From contig JAAMPI010000085.1 of NCBI GenBank assembly GCA_013054445.1, forward strand, positions 1 through 64,000: a stretch of DNA of 64,000 nucleotides, read 5' to 3'. The translations under genes and the position numbers were made by a program. Position 1 is the first letter of the stretch. Each line of letters starts with the position of its first letter. The notes beneath the pieces are model-generated. The model was not told the DNA's origin. It made no database searches and saw nothing but the letters and a program-made list of their open reading frames with translations. Below, one piece after another: positions 10,661 to 22,969 of the stretch. Source of the stretch: Cudoniella acicularis. Its lineage: Eukaryota > Ascomycota > Leotiomycetes > Helotiales > Helotiaceae.

Positions 10661-12827
10661 TCAAACGATCTTGACAGTTGCCCTGCATGCATCATCGAAC
10701 CGAGAACTCGGAAGGCTCTCGCCCCCTTGAAATGAGGAGGTACTAAGGAAATGACTGATTCCTAAACGCTCGTATGCTCCTGGAACTCTCGCCGACAAAC
10801 CAAGTATCAAAACAAATCTCGAGCCATCCAATCGGTGAAAAACGCTTAGACACCAAACTGGGCTCTTCTCGGTGTGTAGGATCATGTCTTCATGAGACGC
10901 CCGCTTTACTGTTGGCTCAAGCCGTCCTAATGAGTTTATACATACGCCCTCAGTCAGCGGAAGGTCGGCTTGCATGATCTCTGTCTTTGATCCATGTTTA
11001 AGCTCGTACCAAAGTCCTTCACGGTTTCCTACAGATCGAGATTCCCAGTCGCTCAAAGTTGCGGATACTAATAGGCCCTCTAATATAAGAAACACATCTA
11101 CCACCTCTCCAAGCGGGTTAAGGCCTTTCAATGTGATCTGTACATCTACAATAATAGTGTCAGCCACAACGTCGTTATCAATAGGCTTAAATTTTCCACC
11201 ACCATGATCGTACTCAGTCTGCGAATCTATCGAGACCCAGGAAAAAGTAGGGGCTAAATATGTTCGACTTGCTCTGAGTAGCCGATGCTGTTCCTTTGAT
11301 ATAGAAGGGAAGGTCTCCCATTGAAGATCGAAAAGGAGAGTATCCTTCCATAACCCAACAACGTAGGGCGAAGATATCTTCTCAGATACTATCGCGGCTA
11401 TTCCTGAGATTGCAGGGAGCTTATCTGACCTTCTAGTCAATTTTCGTATTGAATAAACTCTTACCATGGCATACCAGTTAATGAGGTAATGCCAAGCAGT
11501 TGATTCAGAACCCGGACAGCCTTGAAATGATTCGTGTTGGTGTCCCGCAGTTAAATGGAAAGTTTGGCATTCGCAGCGACTTTTCTTTCGACATCTCCAC
11601 CTGAGCTCCCCACTACAATATCGCAGCAAGCGCCTTGATAGCCATTGCTCTTGGAAGGCCCACGCTCGAGTATCCAGTGGCTCAATAGATGGAAATTCTT
11701 CCAGTAATGGGCGGGCCTTAACAGTGGAAAACCCTCTATCTTGACGTTCGTACTATAACTCAAGTAGTTTAGCATAGGGAGTTTGCCGTAGGGCTAGAAA
11801 GGAGACTTCTGGGTCGGCAGAAGAGCTAGCAGCAATAACTATCTGAGCACCTTGATAAATAGCACCCATTTTAGTCGATTCGGATTCCCAATCTGTAATA
11901 TCATCCTGTATAATACATAGAGAGTCAATCCAAAGATATCTGATACCTAGTCCACGGGTGACTCTAACGGCATCTTAGAAAGTCGCAGGCATTGAATCCC
12001 AGTTTAGATTTGCTTTCCTCAAGTGTAGTGTGGATGTAGTAGTGATAAGTGGTTGCTTCGCACCCCAACAGTGACTAAGAGCTGCGTATGGCGATTCTGT
12101 ACCTTGCGTTTCGACGATTCGTAGCGACATGTTGTCCGGGCCTATAGAGATTATTCGCCTCGGAACCTGTGTTTGTGTTTTTACGTGACATTCTTCATGC
12201 TTGGTAAGACAGTCATACAGCCATTTCCTCTGAAGTGCAAGGCATTCATCGGATCCTGGATCGGGATGGATATCATTTTCTGATCCTAATGTCCGCCACG
12301 CAGGAACTGTGTCTGATAGGGAATTAGCTAGGAGGAAATAAGACACTCTAAAAAACATTAAAGTTTCTTTTGAGAGCTAGAGCACATTTTACGCACCTTT
12401 AGGAGCATAAAGAGATATCACAGGAAAGCGAACTAAAATATTTTTCCTGAATAATCACTGGTCCTCCAGGTTGACACCTCAATTTAAACCGAAAGTCTGG
12501 CCAATCTTCATCGTTTGTTCGATAATAGTAGGTATGCGTCTCGCATAAAAGACGACAAAACTTGCAACTAGCATCTCTCAACCGTTGGGCCTCCGCTAAG
12601 GTTGTCACCAGAGGCTGAGCTGTCTCCAGTAGATAGTTCGGGTCTAAGTCATGACAATTTTCGCACCGGATTTGTGAATCACTGTCAGAACTTTGTTCGG
12701 GCAAAACTCTTTCAGACGAAGGAACGTATTCAAAATCCCGCGAATAAACTTCAGACCGATGAAGGTGTTTTAGTTCAGGCAAAGATACTTCAGAGGAAGA
12801 ACACCGTTTAAGTATTTGGATCGCCAC
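10661..12827 (-). pseudogene. HET-domain (heterokaryon incompatibility) pseudogene
   Basis: One minus-strand frame from 12306 to 10661 encodes a HET protein but is broken by two stop codons, TAA at 11975-11977 and TAG at 11753-11755. The parts are diagnostic: YAALSHCWG, DSMPATF*DAVRVTRGLGI, RYLWIDSLCIIQDD, IYQGAQIVIAAS, TRAWAFQEQWLSRR, and a ~320-residue C-terminus starting RYCSGELRWRC. An upstream exon (to about 12827) carries the Cys-rich leader (RCENCHDLD, KFCRLLCE). It joins by a 90-nt intron (12307-12396) only if one base is restored in an A-run near 12436-12440, where ILVRFPVISLYAPKG resumes in the neighbouring frame. No in-frame ATG is visible at the 5' end. Both nonsense codons are explained by CAA/CAG to TAA/TAG, the CpA context favoured by RIP. 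HET proteins normally trigger cell death after fusion of unlike hyphae. Confidence 0.85.
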
Positions 12828-13138
12828 AGCGCGGAGAATGATAAATCGGGGCTGGCTGTGATGTGAAGATTATTGCTCCAGAGTAGAAAGTTTTAATGAA
12901 TCACTTTAAGCGCCCTCGCTGTTGGTATAAAACAAGTCTGGTTTTGGAAGTTACATCGTACAAGTCATATGGCTCGGTTAACCGATTTCCCGCCTTAGAT
13001 CCCAGGCCGGCAGAAACCCCGCCTTTTTCCTATCCTAGAGCAGGAACGTGACTGAACAACCTGAGCAGAAAGTGAGGGTGAGTAGCGCCTGAGCAGAATA
13101 ACCACCTCATTCTGCGTGCTCGCCAAGACACGGCGCAC
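12828..13138. other. Intergenic
   Basis: Holds short GCTCAGG/CCTGAGC-type motifs (around 13056-13095) that resemble the flank of the 32.4-kb minisatellite (GTGA.TAGCGCCTGAG.AGAA shared). No gene seen. Confidence 0.35.
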
Positions 13139-14382
13139 GTGACCCCTCGCCCCCACACGCCCGATCACGCTTCAGCAGGCGTTCATTATGGCCTCGTTCT
13201 CGATGCATGTGCTATCATTGCAGACAACCGAAGGGATGGATGGCTAAGCATCGATCGAGAGGGAAGTAATCGGGTTGAGGGAGACCTGGATCATGTTCTC
13301 TCGAATGGAGATTATTGGTATAACGTACCAGCAGATGGTACCTAACCCTAGTTAACTCTCAGACTCTATGCTGATACTCTACAGATGCTAAATGGCCGAT
13401 AGTGACGTGTTTCCAAGACTGGCAGTTCCCATCATCTCTACCTCCCTCATGGCGACAGGTCCCGAAACCACCACGTCCTGCCAACACCACTGCGCCTTCC
13501 ACATTCTCAACTGCGATTCATGCCCGAGATATATTCTGTCGGATATCTGCACATTACACAGGGACCGAAGTGGCACATATCTGTCAGTGGGAGGAGTCGG
13601 AATGGTTTTTCGCAAATGGGATGTCGAGATGGAATAATGATACGTCTCTTGGGGAACAATCGCTGCTCGACGACCACGCGAATCTGATCTTGATGCGATC
13701 AGATATCCACAGGGCTTTTGATGATGGGAAGTTCATTCTGTATCCCAAGGATGCTACTGGCTTCTCCCTGCACATAATGGAGCCTTCGCTAGATCTTGGC
13801 ATCCTTTATCATAATGCTAGAACGCATCCTATCCTGAACTGCCGGCCAGAATTTCTCTACGCCAGGTTTGCCTGGTCACTCTTCCGATTTCTTTCTGGGT
13901 TTTTGGCTATGCCAGTAGACCGAGCAGTTATTACAGTCAAGAGTGGCTCTGAACAAACCCGGGTGTTGGAGATGAGGAAATCGCTAGATATTCGGGAGCG
14001 AGTTACATCTTCGAGAAGTCGCAGTCCTAAGAAAAGGAAAGCGGGAGCTGTCGATGTAGAAGAACACGATGATGAAGGGGGATGCAAGCGTCGTCGCTGC
14101 GACCCCGAGACCGAACGAACTGCATCTGTCAACACCCCATTTCTAGAAACAGACGCCGGAACACACCTGCAGCAATCGCAAGACTCTACTGAGCATGATA
14201 CACCCGCTGCAGATGACGAGAACGGGAAGATCCAAAAGCTCCGAGATGAGCATCTTAGGGCGCAAAGACCGCTAGATTTCATACCGTTTTCTGGATCGGC
14301 ATTTGAAGGCACGGCGGATGCAAAGACCGTATTGGAGCGATTAGGTTTTGAGATTGTGGAGGAGGATGGAGGGGTTGGATGA
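13139..14382 (+). CDS. Second HNH endonuclease domain protein, 5' end unresolved
   Basis: Exons ending 13337 and starting 13385 join in frame (47-nt intron): ...GDYWYNVPAD / DAKWPIVTCFQDWQFP, then the nuclease-like core CRISAHYTGTEVAHICQ, SEWFFANGMSRWN, LDDHANLILMRSDIHRAFD and KFILYPKD. This is the fungal HNH_2 arrangement (AxH, N, H) but a different subfamily from the gene at 71. The conserved partner segment EFLYARFAWSLFRFLSGF follows. The C-terminal third is basic then acidic (RSRSPKKRKAG, CKRRRCDPE), possibly a nuclear localisation signal. The upstream exon is open only from about 13082 and contains no ATG in frame, so either another exon lies upstream or the start has been lost. Coordinates begin at the GTG at 13139 for lack of a better start. 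Confidence 0.7.
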
Positions 14383-15320
14383 GGTAGTGGGCAGTTAAGG
14401 TTGGGGGTTCTCATTATGTCCTGCTTTTTCTTTAACGCTTCCTGTACGACATCAACCGGGCTAATTTAATGGTGGCGAAATACTTAGGCGTATATTCCTT
14501 AGTGTCTAACCACCCGTCGTCATCCCTTATCACTTCATAGGCGGACGGCCGCGAACAAGTAGGGAGCTAAAATGGGTTCTGCGCATAGAGACAAGGTATA
14601 ACCGGGCCGTAAGGGAGCCAAGACGAAGCCCCCTTAGGTACTAAAAATAGCATCTTAATGGATACTCATGCTGACTCTCCCGCTGTCCGCGGCTGCTCAC
14701 TACCTTCGCCTCACCCTTACTCACCTTAGCTCACCTAGCATTGCCGATAAAGCAGCCCTGCTCACCTTTCCGAACAGAAACAGATTTCGTGCAGGCGAGA
14801 ATTCAGGTTAAACAACCAGCTGCAGTGTGATGCGCATTCTCCTTGGCTCCTTCCACAACCATAACGCAACGCTGTTGCATTGAAGTTGACCTTCTCTCTG
14901 TCTTGCACACACATCCATGCTTCGCGTTCCTGTATGACATAGAGCTTCCGGAGGAGCCATGAGCGTTTATGTTACTATGCCCTTTACGCTGTCCACTCAG
15001 AGCTTAGCTAGTAGTCTGTCTGCTTGCATTGCCACCAATTGATCTATGCCTTCAATGTTCTATCATATTCACATGCGTGATAGGTGTGAGTAAACCCGAG
15101 CTAAGGCACTGGCAACAACATTTATTGGCTTTGGAAGACATAATGAGCATACCATTCAGTGCTCAGGATTTATAGATAGTTTGGAATGGATTAGGAAATT
15201 TCTGAATAGAAAAGTCGTAGCGTGTATGCGGTTTGTAATATTATCACCAAAATATTATCAAGAGTGACATTGAGGAGTTTGGCACTCGCCATGTAAATTT
15301 GTCCTAAGATTTCGCATCCC
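14383..15320. other. Intergenic, nothing recognised
   Basis: About 940 bp. A short CTCACC-rich tract occurs near 14690-14770. The rest must hold the convergent 3' ends of the HNH gene and the helicase gene. Confidence 0.4.
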
Positions 15321-18300
15321 CTACCACGCAACAGTGGAACCGCCTCCGACATTTCCTTTAGACTCCTTCCCTTTCTTCCCGTCATCAGCGACTGTCATGA
15401 CATATGGGATCTCTACCGCTTGAAGTTTGTACACCATGCCCAAGTACCCATCACTAACCACCCAAACATCTAATCTCCTCCCCTCAGCTAAATCGTCCTC
15501 AGGTAGTTTTATCACGGCCCTTGCGCTTGGCTTACCACCTGAACTCCACCCGGCTCTCTTGATGGCAACAATCTCATCTTTATCCTCCTTACAAAGGATC
15601 ACAAACCAACCTTCATTTTGAGATTTGGGAAATCGGGGTGCGTACATCTTTCCATCTTTGTCCGTGAGGGGATTCTGGCGGTTCAGGGTCACCGTTATTG
15701 ACACAGCTGTGACATCTTGCACGCCAATGTTGAGAATCGGAATCATGACCGCTGCCTTTTCGAAGCGTGGGAGTTGAGAAGGCGAAATCTTGAAGGATGA
15801 GATAGTGCGCTGATAAGTGGCTTCCGATGCTGCCGAAAATTCTTGTAGGCTTGGGGGTAGATTTTTGTCGCTTGGGGACGTAACGGATACGCTTGGGAAA
15901 ATGGAAAGAGGATAATCTGTAGGCCATCGAGCGCTTTTAATGCATTGCAATAGGGTGATCATTTGCATGCAACTTGACAGATAGCCAAGCTCAGTAAGAA
16001 CGTCTATGCTTGCTTGAATGATACGAATGGCCTGGTCGAGAACACTGGTTTGGTCGCCGACATAATCGGTAATGGGGAGGTCGATTCTAGACATATGTGC
16101 TTGTAGCAATAGGAAAGCTTTCACGTGTGGATCCCACATTGGAAGATTGTCGAATGCGGAGGCCGGGATAGGGAGATTCTTTGAGAGTTCGGCATTGATA
16201 AGATCTTCGTTATGACGAACTGGAAGTTCATCGTATTCTATTGCGCTGGACATCCAAGAGAGAACATCCGCAAAAGTTGCATTTCGTGTGGCATGGCTGA
16301 CAAGGTGACGAATAGTCTTATGAGAGAGATAGTAGTAACTCATGATTTTGCCCAAAGGAGTTGAGTCGACGTTGCCATTCGGGTGGATCTCGAGACACTT
16401 TGATTCTGCCAATTCGCCAAGAGACTTGTCGACCATGCCAATCATGTAATCATTTGCCAGCTGTTGGGCAGTAATAGTGTTGTGTTCCTCGACTGAGATC
16501 TCAAGTCCATAATAAGATGGATTTTTATGAAGTCTTCGAAAGAAGAAGGTCCAAGTGAGGTAATCAAGTGCATCTTGCTTCGTCGTAATAGTTTCGGCAG
16601 AAACTTCAGCTCCAAGATGGTTATCCAAGACATTGTGCAAAGATGACTCAACGGGAAATCCAGTGTGTAAGAAATGCTTGTAGAAAGCTTTCTTCGAGTC
16701 CTGCGTAAAAATTCGAGCAATGCCAGACGTATCAAACTGCGGGCGACCTGCTCGGCCGAGCATTTGAAGAACATCAGTGAGATCCATGTCTTTATAGCCT
16801 TCAATCTTGGCATCGAAGTACTGAGTACCTTTGACAACTACCAAATGTGCTGGCAGATTGACACCCCAAGCAAGGGTGCTCGTGGCCACGAGGATTTGGA
16901 TTTTGTTATTTGCAAACAATTCTTCGGACAATGAACGATCAGATTCCACGAGACCAGCATGATGTAGGCCAATACCAAAGCTCAGTGCTTCCTTCAGCGC
17001 ATCATCTTTGACTCGAGAAAGATTTAATTGTAGGTCTTCTTCAGACATCTTTACGAACCGCCGCGGGTTGTCCTCCATTCCACAGAAATTGATTAGGTCT
17101 TTCGCTGTCAATCGGGTTTGTCTTCGCGATGCGACGAATACGATCACAGGTTTGTCAGGGCTGTGAGCCTTGATAGCCAAGAAAGTCGGGCGGTTCATCG
17201 ACTGCATCAGAGGGCAGAAGCCGCGAACTTCTGGAAAGCCGTCGATAAAGGTCTCAAGTGGAACTGGGCGAACGCTGTGGCGAAAGTTGAACAACCCCTC
17301 CTTCACTCCAAGCCAGTTACCCAAATCCATAGCATTGGCACAAGCAGTTGACATGCCCATCAGTCGGACCGAGTTGTTGGATTGTGCTGCTATGTAGTTC
17401 ATTCGGGAAACAATGATTTCGAGAATGGGTCCTCGATCTCCGCCAAGTAAATGGATTTCATCGATAATTACCAAGCTGACTTGTTTCACATAGCTTCTGG
17501 TTTGCCAACTACGTGATATACCATCCCACTTCTCAGGAGTTGTCACAATGATATCTGCATCTCGAATGGTGCGAGTATCAGGGGTGTTGTCACCCGTTAA
17601 CTCCACCAGTTTCAGACCCATTTGACGAGTAAGTCGAGATCCCCAGTCTTTCACACGCTCACGTACAAGTGCTTTCATTGGAGCAATGTATACTACTTTC
17701 GATCCAGGTTTTTCGCGAAAAGCCCACCACATCGCTAATTCACATGCAATTGTCTTTCCGGAACCAGTCGGAGATCCTAAGAGAACATTGGCAGGCGTGT
17801 GGTAAAGGCAGTGGAAAAGCTGGGTTTGCATGGGATTAAAAAATTGAAATCTCTTCCCATATATTTCCTCGAGGCTGGGATTTTTGAGAGCACTGATGGG
17901 CAGTGGCTGCAGATTCAATAAATCTGTGTACACACTTTCCGTATCAGGCCTGATCAAATGCTGAAAGGAGATTGCGTGGACTGTCTCTGCCCCAAGCCAG
18001 CGGTCGGAAACTGCTCTCACATAGATCTGCGTTGGAAGGGGATCTGATAGTGGTATCGTAAAGTTCAGTTCGTGGTCGTCGTACAGTTTCCTCCTATTGA
18101 GAATGAAAAATTCGTGGTGGTAAATTTCTGATGTTTCCGAGTTCTCCACCCAGATCCAGTAACTCTCAGATGTGCCATGATAGCGATCATTCCAGCGAAA
18201 GTCTGGAGTCAAGTATAGACGAATCCTTAGTACATCTCTGTTCAGAGGGGCGATTTCCGACTCTATGCTGATTGTGGGAAAATTGTCTAAGATCTTTGAG

Positions 18301-21300
18301 ATTGTCTTTCCAGCGGCAAAATTGTGAACCATGGATCCAATTTCAGCTGGCTCCATGTCTCTCAGCGTTTCAATCGACACGGCATCCTTCGTGTCCAGTT
18401 GATTCAAAACAGGCTTCGGAAGCTCGAATTGATGAAGAGGGTGCTGGAAAGCCCAGACGCGTTTCTCGATTGACTTGCATAAAGAAAGTAGGACCAGACA
18501 CTGATGTCCCCATCGTCGGTTCAATGCTATCATGAAAAGTGCACGGCAAATCCTGGCAGACTGTTGTGCGATGTAATTGGAATCGTTGGCCAAGGCAAAA
18601 TCTTCGATATACGCTTGAGAAATGTATGACTGGAGAAGGATATTTGTCTTGGCTTGGGGTGTATCAAAGCCCTTCTTTTCATCATCTCCACCTTTCTCGT
18701 CCTTTTTCGAACCCACTTGACATGGTGACTTTTCAAGTCTCAGGTCTTTGAGCTCCTTGGCTTCGTTCTCCCTGAACTGGATGTTGTCGAACTCTCCGCT
18801 CATTGCGATCATCATCAACACATCTGCCTCGGTCGATAATGGCTTCATCATAAGATTGAAAATTTCAATACTGGTGTGAAGGATGTAATATTGACTTGCG
18901 ATACGTCCAACGTCTTTACTGCGAAGCTCTTCAGTCGTCTCGTTGAAGATAATCATCTGGTTATTTCGCAGAGTTCTTGCCGCTTGTATTACTAATTGTC
19001 TTCGGCGTTGGACCAAAGTTGGATCATCTCGTTGCTCTGCCCAGTCAATCCCATAAGCAAGTGGATTTCGTTGCATACGGACAAAAAGGTAAGAGTATCC
19101 AAGCCATTGGACAGCTTCTTGAACCGAAGTCACGGTCCCCAATGCAACTTCTGCGTTTAAATTGTCTACTAAGTGCTTCGAAAATCGCGATTCGATAGGA
19201 ACCTGAGCAGTGACAGCCGAAAGATAGTGGTGAAGTTTGTCTTGCGTAGTACAGATCATGCCAATACCGGTGTCCTCAAATTGGGGTCTACCGGCACGAC
19301 CGAAAATTTGAAGAACATCGAGGATTCCGAGGTCAATGAATTTACCGTCCTGTGCGCTGTATACTTGAGTTCCTTTAATGATAACAGCGGCAGCGGGTAA
19401 ATTGACACCCCAAGCCAGGGTTGCTGTGCAGCACAGAACTTTCAAGACACCATTTCCGAAGAGCTTTTCCATCAAATTTCTATCTGAGCGAGCCATGCCA
19501 GCGTGATGGATGCCGATGCCTTTTGGAAGTAGGTCTCGTAATTCTCGGCCTTTGGAGCTTTGTATGAGTTTAACCGCGGCTTCGTATTGTGGATGATTTG
19601 ACGGATCGAAAAGATCGACACAAACTTGTTCAACAGCTTTCTCGTAAAGCATCTTCGCTGTGTTTTGAGTGTCCTTCCTGGAATGCACAAATACCATGAT
19701 TTGGTGGTCTTTTTCGAGCATCTCTCTTACTTTCTCGAAGGCTGTGGTATCAATGTTGTCTCGGGAAGTCCTAGTCCCTGCTTTCCCTTTGACTCCGATG
19801 AAGTGCTGTTCCAGCGGGACAGGTCGGAAACTGGCATCAAAATAAAACAACCCTGCATACCGGTTGACTTTCAGAAAGTCGGCCACATCTACATAATTAG
19901 GCAGGGTGGCTGAAAGTCCCACAATTCGTATGAGAGATTGAGTGCTCTCCACTTGCCGCTCAGTCCTGGCAACTAGAGATTCGAGGACGGCACCCCGGTC
20001 ATCGTGCAGCATATGAACTTCATCGATGATCAATAATCGGACCTTTTGCACCAATTCAGTATCACCGGTGCCCTTTCTTGTAACCACATCCCATTTTTCG
20101 GGGGTAGTAACAATAATCTGGGTTTGGACGATCTCTTTCTTTGTGAGATGCATGTCTCCCGTTAATTCTCGTACTTGAATCCCGAGCCAAGAAAGACGGC
20201 TGCCAAGCTTTTGAGTAATTTCTGCAGCAAGAGCTTTCATGGGAGCGATGTAAACAATCTTGAAATCCTCGGTGTTCACTACAAAATCGGAGGCTTCGGG
20301 TTCTTCCGCAGGGTTGGGGGTAATGTTTTGGCCGATGGCATGAAGGACTGTAAGCATTGCAGCATCGGTTTTACCCTATGATATTTGTCAGAACAATGGG
20401 GTGTGTATGAATTGTTCAACTTACAGCACCAGTCGGGGCACAGATGAGCATGTTTTCGCTGGTCTGATAGGCCACCGGATAGACTAAGCTCTGCATACGA
20501 TTTAAGGACTTATATCCCTTGAAGGTCCTCCGGCAAAGACCGTCCATCTCAGAGATCTTAACCAGTTTTCGGCCTACCCCAATCGTACCAACCTTTGCAG
20601 CGGGGATGGAGTACTCTTCATATTTCTGAAAATAATTTAGCTTTGACAAGCAACATTTGAAAGCGCTTCAGAACCAATATCGGCCCTTCCACATTCTTCC
20701 GTGCTCAGAAAAGAAATGTACTTACGTCGTGCTCAGTCCTCACGTGCCCAGCAGGCAGTCCATATTTCTTCCCTCTCGAATCAAGGATATTGCCCGCAGA
20801 ATGGGCCTTGTACACGTGAGGATACTGAGGACCATCTCGATTCAGACTCGGGCCTAGAGTGGCGTGCTTGTGCTCATAATCCCTTTGTCGTAAAGTTTCC
20901 TCGCGCTCACGCTTCGTTTGAAGCTTGCCAAAGATACTCTCATCATCTTTTGCTGAAAATGGTGACGGAGCAGTTATCTCTTTGCGATGGGAGATGAGCT
21001 CAATAACAAAATCTAAGTCATCGAAGCCGATGATATCAGTCAATGTCGATTGCAGCTCTTCTTCAACGCTATCTGAAGCCAAAAGTGCCATTATTTGCTC
21101 CTGAAAATCATCTCCGGAAAGACCCTGCTTTTTCGAAGCAAACATGAGACATTTGCTTTTCAGCCATTGTGGTCCGTAGTTTTCAATATTTGGATCTGGA
21201 ATTTGATCCTCATTGAGATCACTGCTGTAAAGATCTTCCTCGGTATCACTGATGAAATCCCACACGTCATCACCACTGTTCCCAGAAGTGAAGTCGTCCT

Positions 21301-21439
21301 CGTCAAAATCGATGTCTGATCCATAAACCGGCTCGTCTGAACTGACAGGAGGCAATTTCAGCTCTGCTAGAGCTGCCCGCATCTCTGCCAGTTGCATTTG
21401 CCATCGTGCTTCGGCGCTGTCCAGAACTGCCGGTGACAT
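15321..21439 (-). CDS. SLH1: Slh1/ASCC3-type tandem Ski2-like helicase
   Basis: Three minus-strand exons, 21439-20726, 20625-20425 and 20375-15321, give 1989 aa with phase-0 junctions. The first helicase motif I (CAPTGA/GKTDAAM) spans the second intron. The first cassette has VTTPEKWD, a DEVH box (about 423) and [10 protein letters not shown]. The second has GSPTGSGKT (about 1172-1180), DEIH (about 1275) and [12 protein letters not shown]. Each is followed by winged-helix and Sec63-type helical/FN3 regions. Length, two cassettes and an acidic N-terminal extension fit yeast Slh1 and human ASCC3 rather than Brr2. Slh1 is the helicase of the RQT complex that splits collided ribosomes during translational quality control. 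The neighbouring 5' region drives no other obvious gene. No lesions in a 6-kb coding sequence. Confidence 0.93.
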
Positions 21440-22969
21440 TGCAATCGGGAGCCAGCAAAAAGCCGCGGATGTCTAAAGCTTCTGTAGAGTCGAAGCTTGA
21501 TGAAGCGAAGAGCGGAGTACAGGATGGCCGACACGTTTGTCAGACACAGATGTGTAGTGAGAGCAACCACGGGAGGTTGATGTGTCGAAAAAGAGATTAG
21601 CGCCGGGCGGAGCGGCTGTGAGTCAGCAGGCGCATTTGAACACCATCCTTGCAAAGATGTATTTACGGTGTGGTAGTATTTTGGTAGGTGCACGTGAGAG
21701 ACTAGCTGAATTAGGCTTATTCAGCGGCTATAGCTTTATAAGAGTGTCCAAGAGACTATAATAATTACTTTTAATAAAAAGTCTATATTAATAAAATATA
21801 TTTAATATTATTTTATTCAGATTTAGTTTAGTATTAAAGAAATTAAATATATATATAAAGTATCCTATAAGATAGTAGGGGCAGGAGGGGTGTCGGGGAT
21901 CGTGCGCGCCGGTTCGGGTAAGGCGCCCTCGCTTCGTCTCTTTCTCCGCACTGTCAGCAGCTGTTTCCCGTTAGTCGATTGAAAGTAGAGCAGGTTGGCG
22001 ACATGAGTCAATGTAACGCAGGTATGCTGATCTTGATGGATCTTGATTGATAATAAGGAAAGAATCGGACGTTGCTGATTGATCATCGGCAGCTTGTTCT
22101 TCACAGCCTGTCCGGCAGGCGCTGTTCAGTTCCTGATGCAACTCTGCAGCGTGTCCAGTGGAGATGAGGGCGTGCGTGATGCTCTTCCATGACAAAAGGA
22201 GATCTCGAGTGTTCAGGTCTTCCTTGGCCCAAACGGAGAGTTTGGAAGGGTCCTCTCGCATTCTGGTTGTCGAGAAGGGAAGAAAGTGAAGCGGACGAGT
22301 CGCACGGGTCAGCCTGTGGCGGGCTCGGCTCTTTGTAGGTAACCTACCTCAGAAGTGAAGCAAACGTCAGCCAAACTTCTAAGAATAGCATTTCACCTCT
22401 GAAACGATTTCGGCAGGTCTAAATTAAATCATAATAGTATAGTAGCACGAATTTGAACACCTTTTTAAGAGACTCTTCGCAAAACCATGCTCTGGGTCGG
22501 CCGCTAATGTCCCAATCAGGCTTTCGCGGACCTCACCTCCTTATGAAGAGAGTATTATATTGTGGGTCTAGCTTGGTAGGGGAGTCTCCATTCAAGTATT
22601 ATTCTCGGGATGAATCATCAGTAAGTTCTTTCTCTTCTCTTTACATTTTCGCCTTTTGGGCTGCACAGCCTATTTTGGATGGAGACAACCCTCAATGATC
22701 CTGAACAAGATCATCCTTATCACTATTAAAGGGGCTGCAGTTTGTTGATGGAAACAACGTTCTTAGAGACATGCACTACCAGTCACAAGTGGTGCACTAG
22801 CGCCCTCTCCCCCTCCGTCTCCTTCCTCACCTAAAATTACCACATCTGGCCTACAACTTTTCCATAGGGACCTTATATCCGTTCTTTTGCCACGTCTTCA
22901 GATTCCCTCCTCCCCCTCCTCCGCTCCTTCCTCTATTCCCCGTTTTCTGATTCCTTCAATTGAGCCACT
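21440..22969. other. Intergenic: AT-rich island and a diverged repeat
   Basis: 21720-21860 is strongly AT-rich with TATA-type repeats, typical of RIP-affected debris. About 22660-22890 shares diverged similarity with 27850-27960 (TTTTGGATGG, CTGGCCT..AACTTTT blocks) and ends in a pyrimidine-rich tract just before the kinase-like pseudogene. No intact gene. Confidence 0.45.

Noticed and set aside
13857..14414. 185-codon minus frame
   Set aside because: Antisense shadow of the HNH gene; Ser-rich composition is a by-product of the sense Arg/Glu codons.
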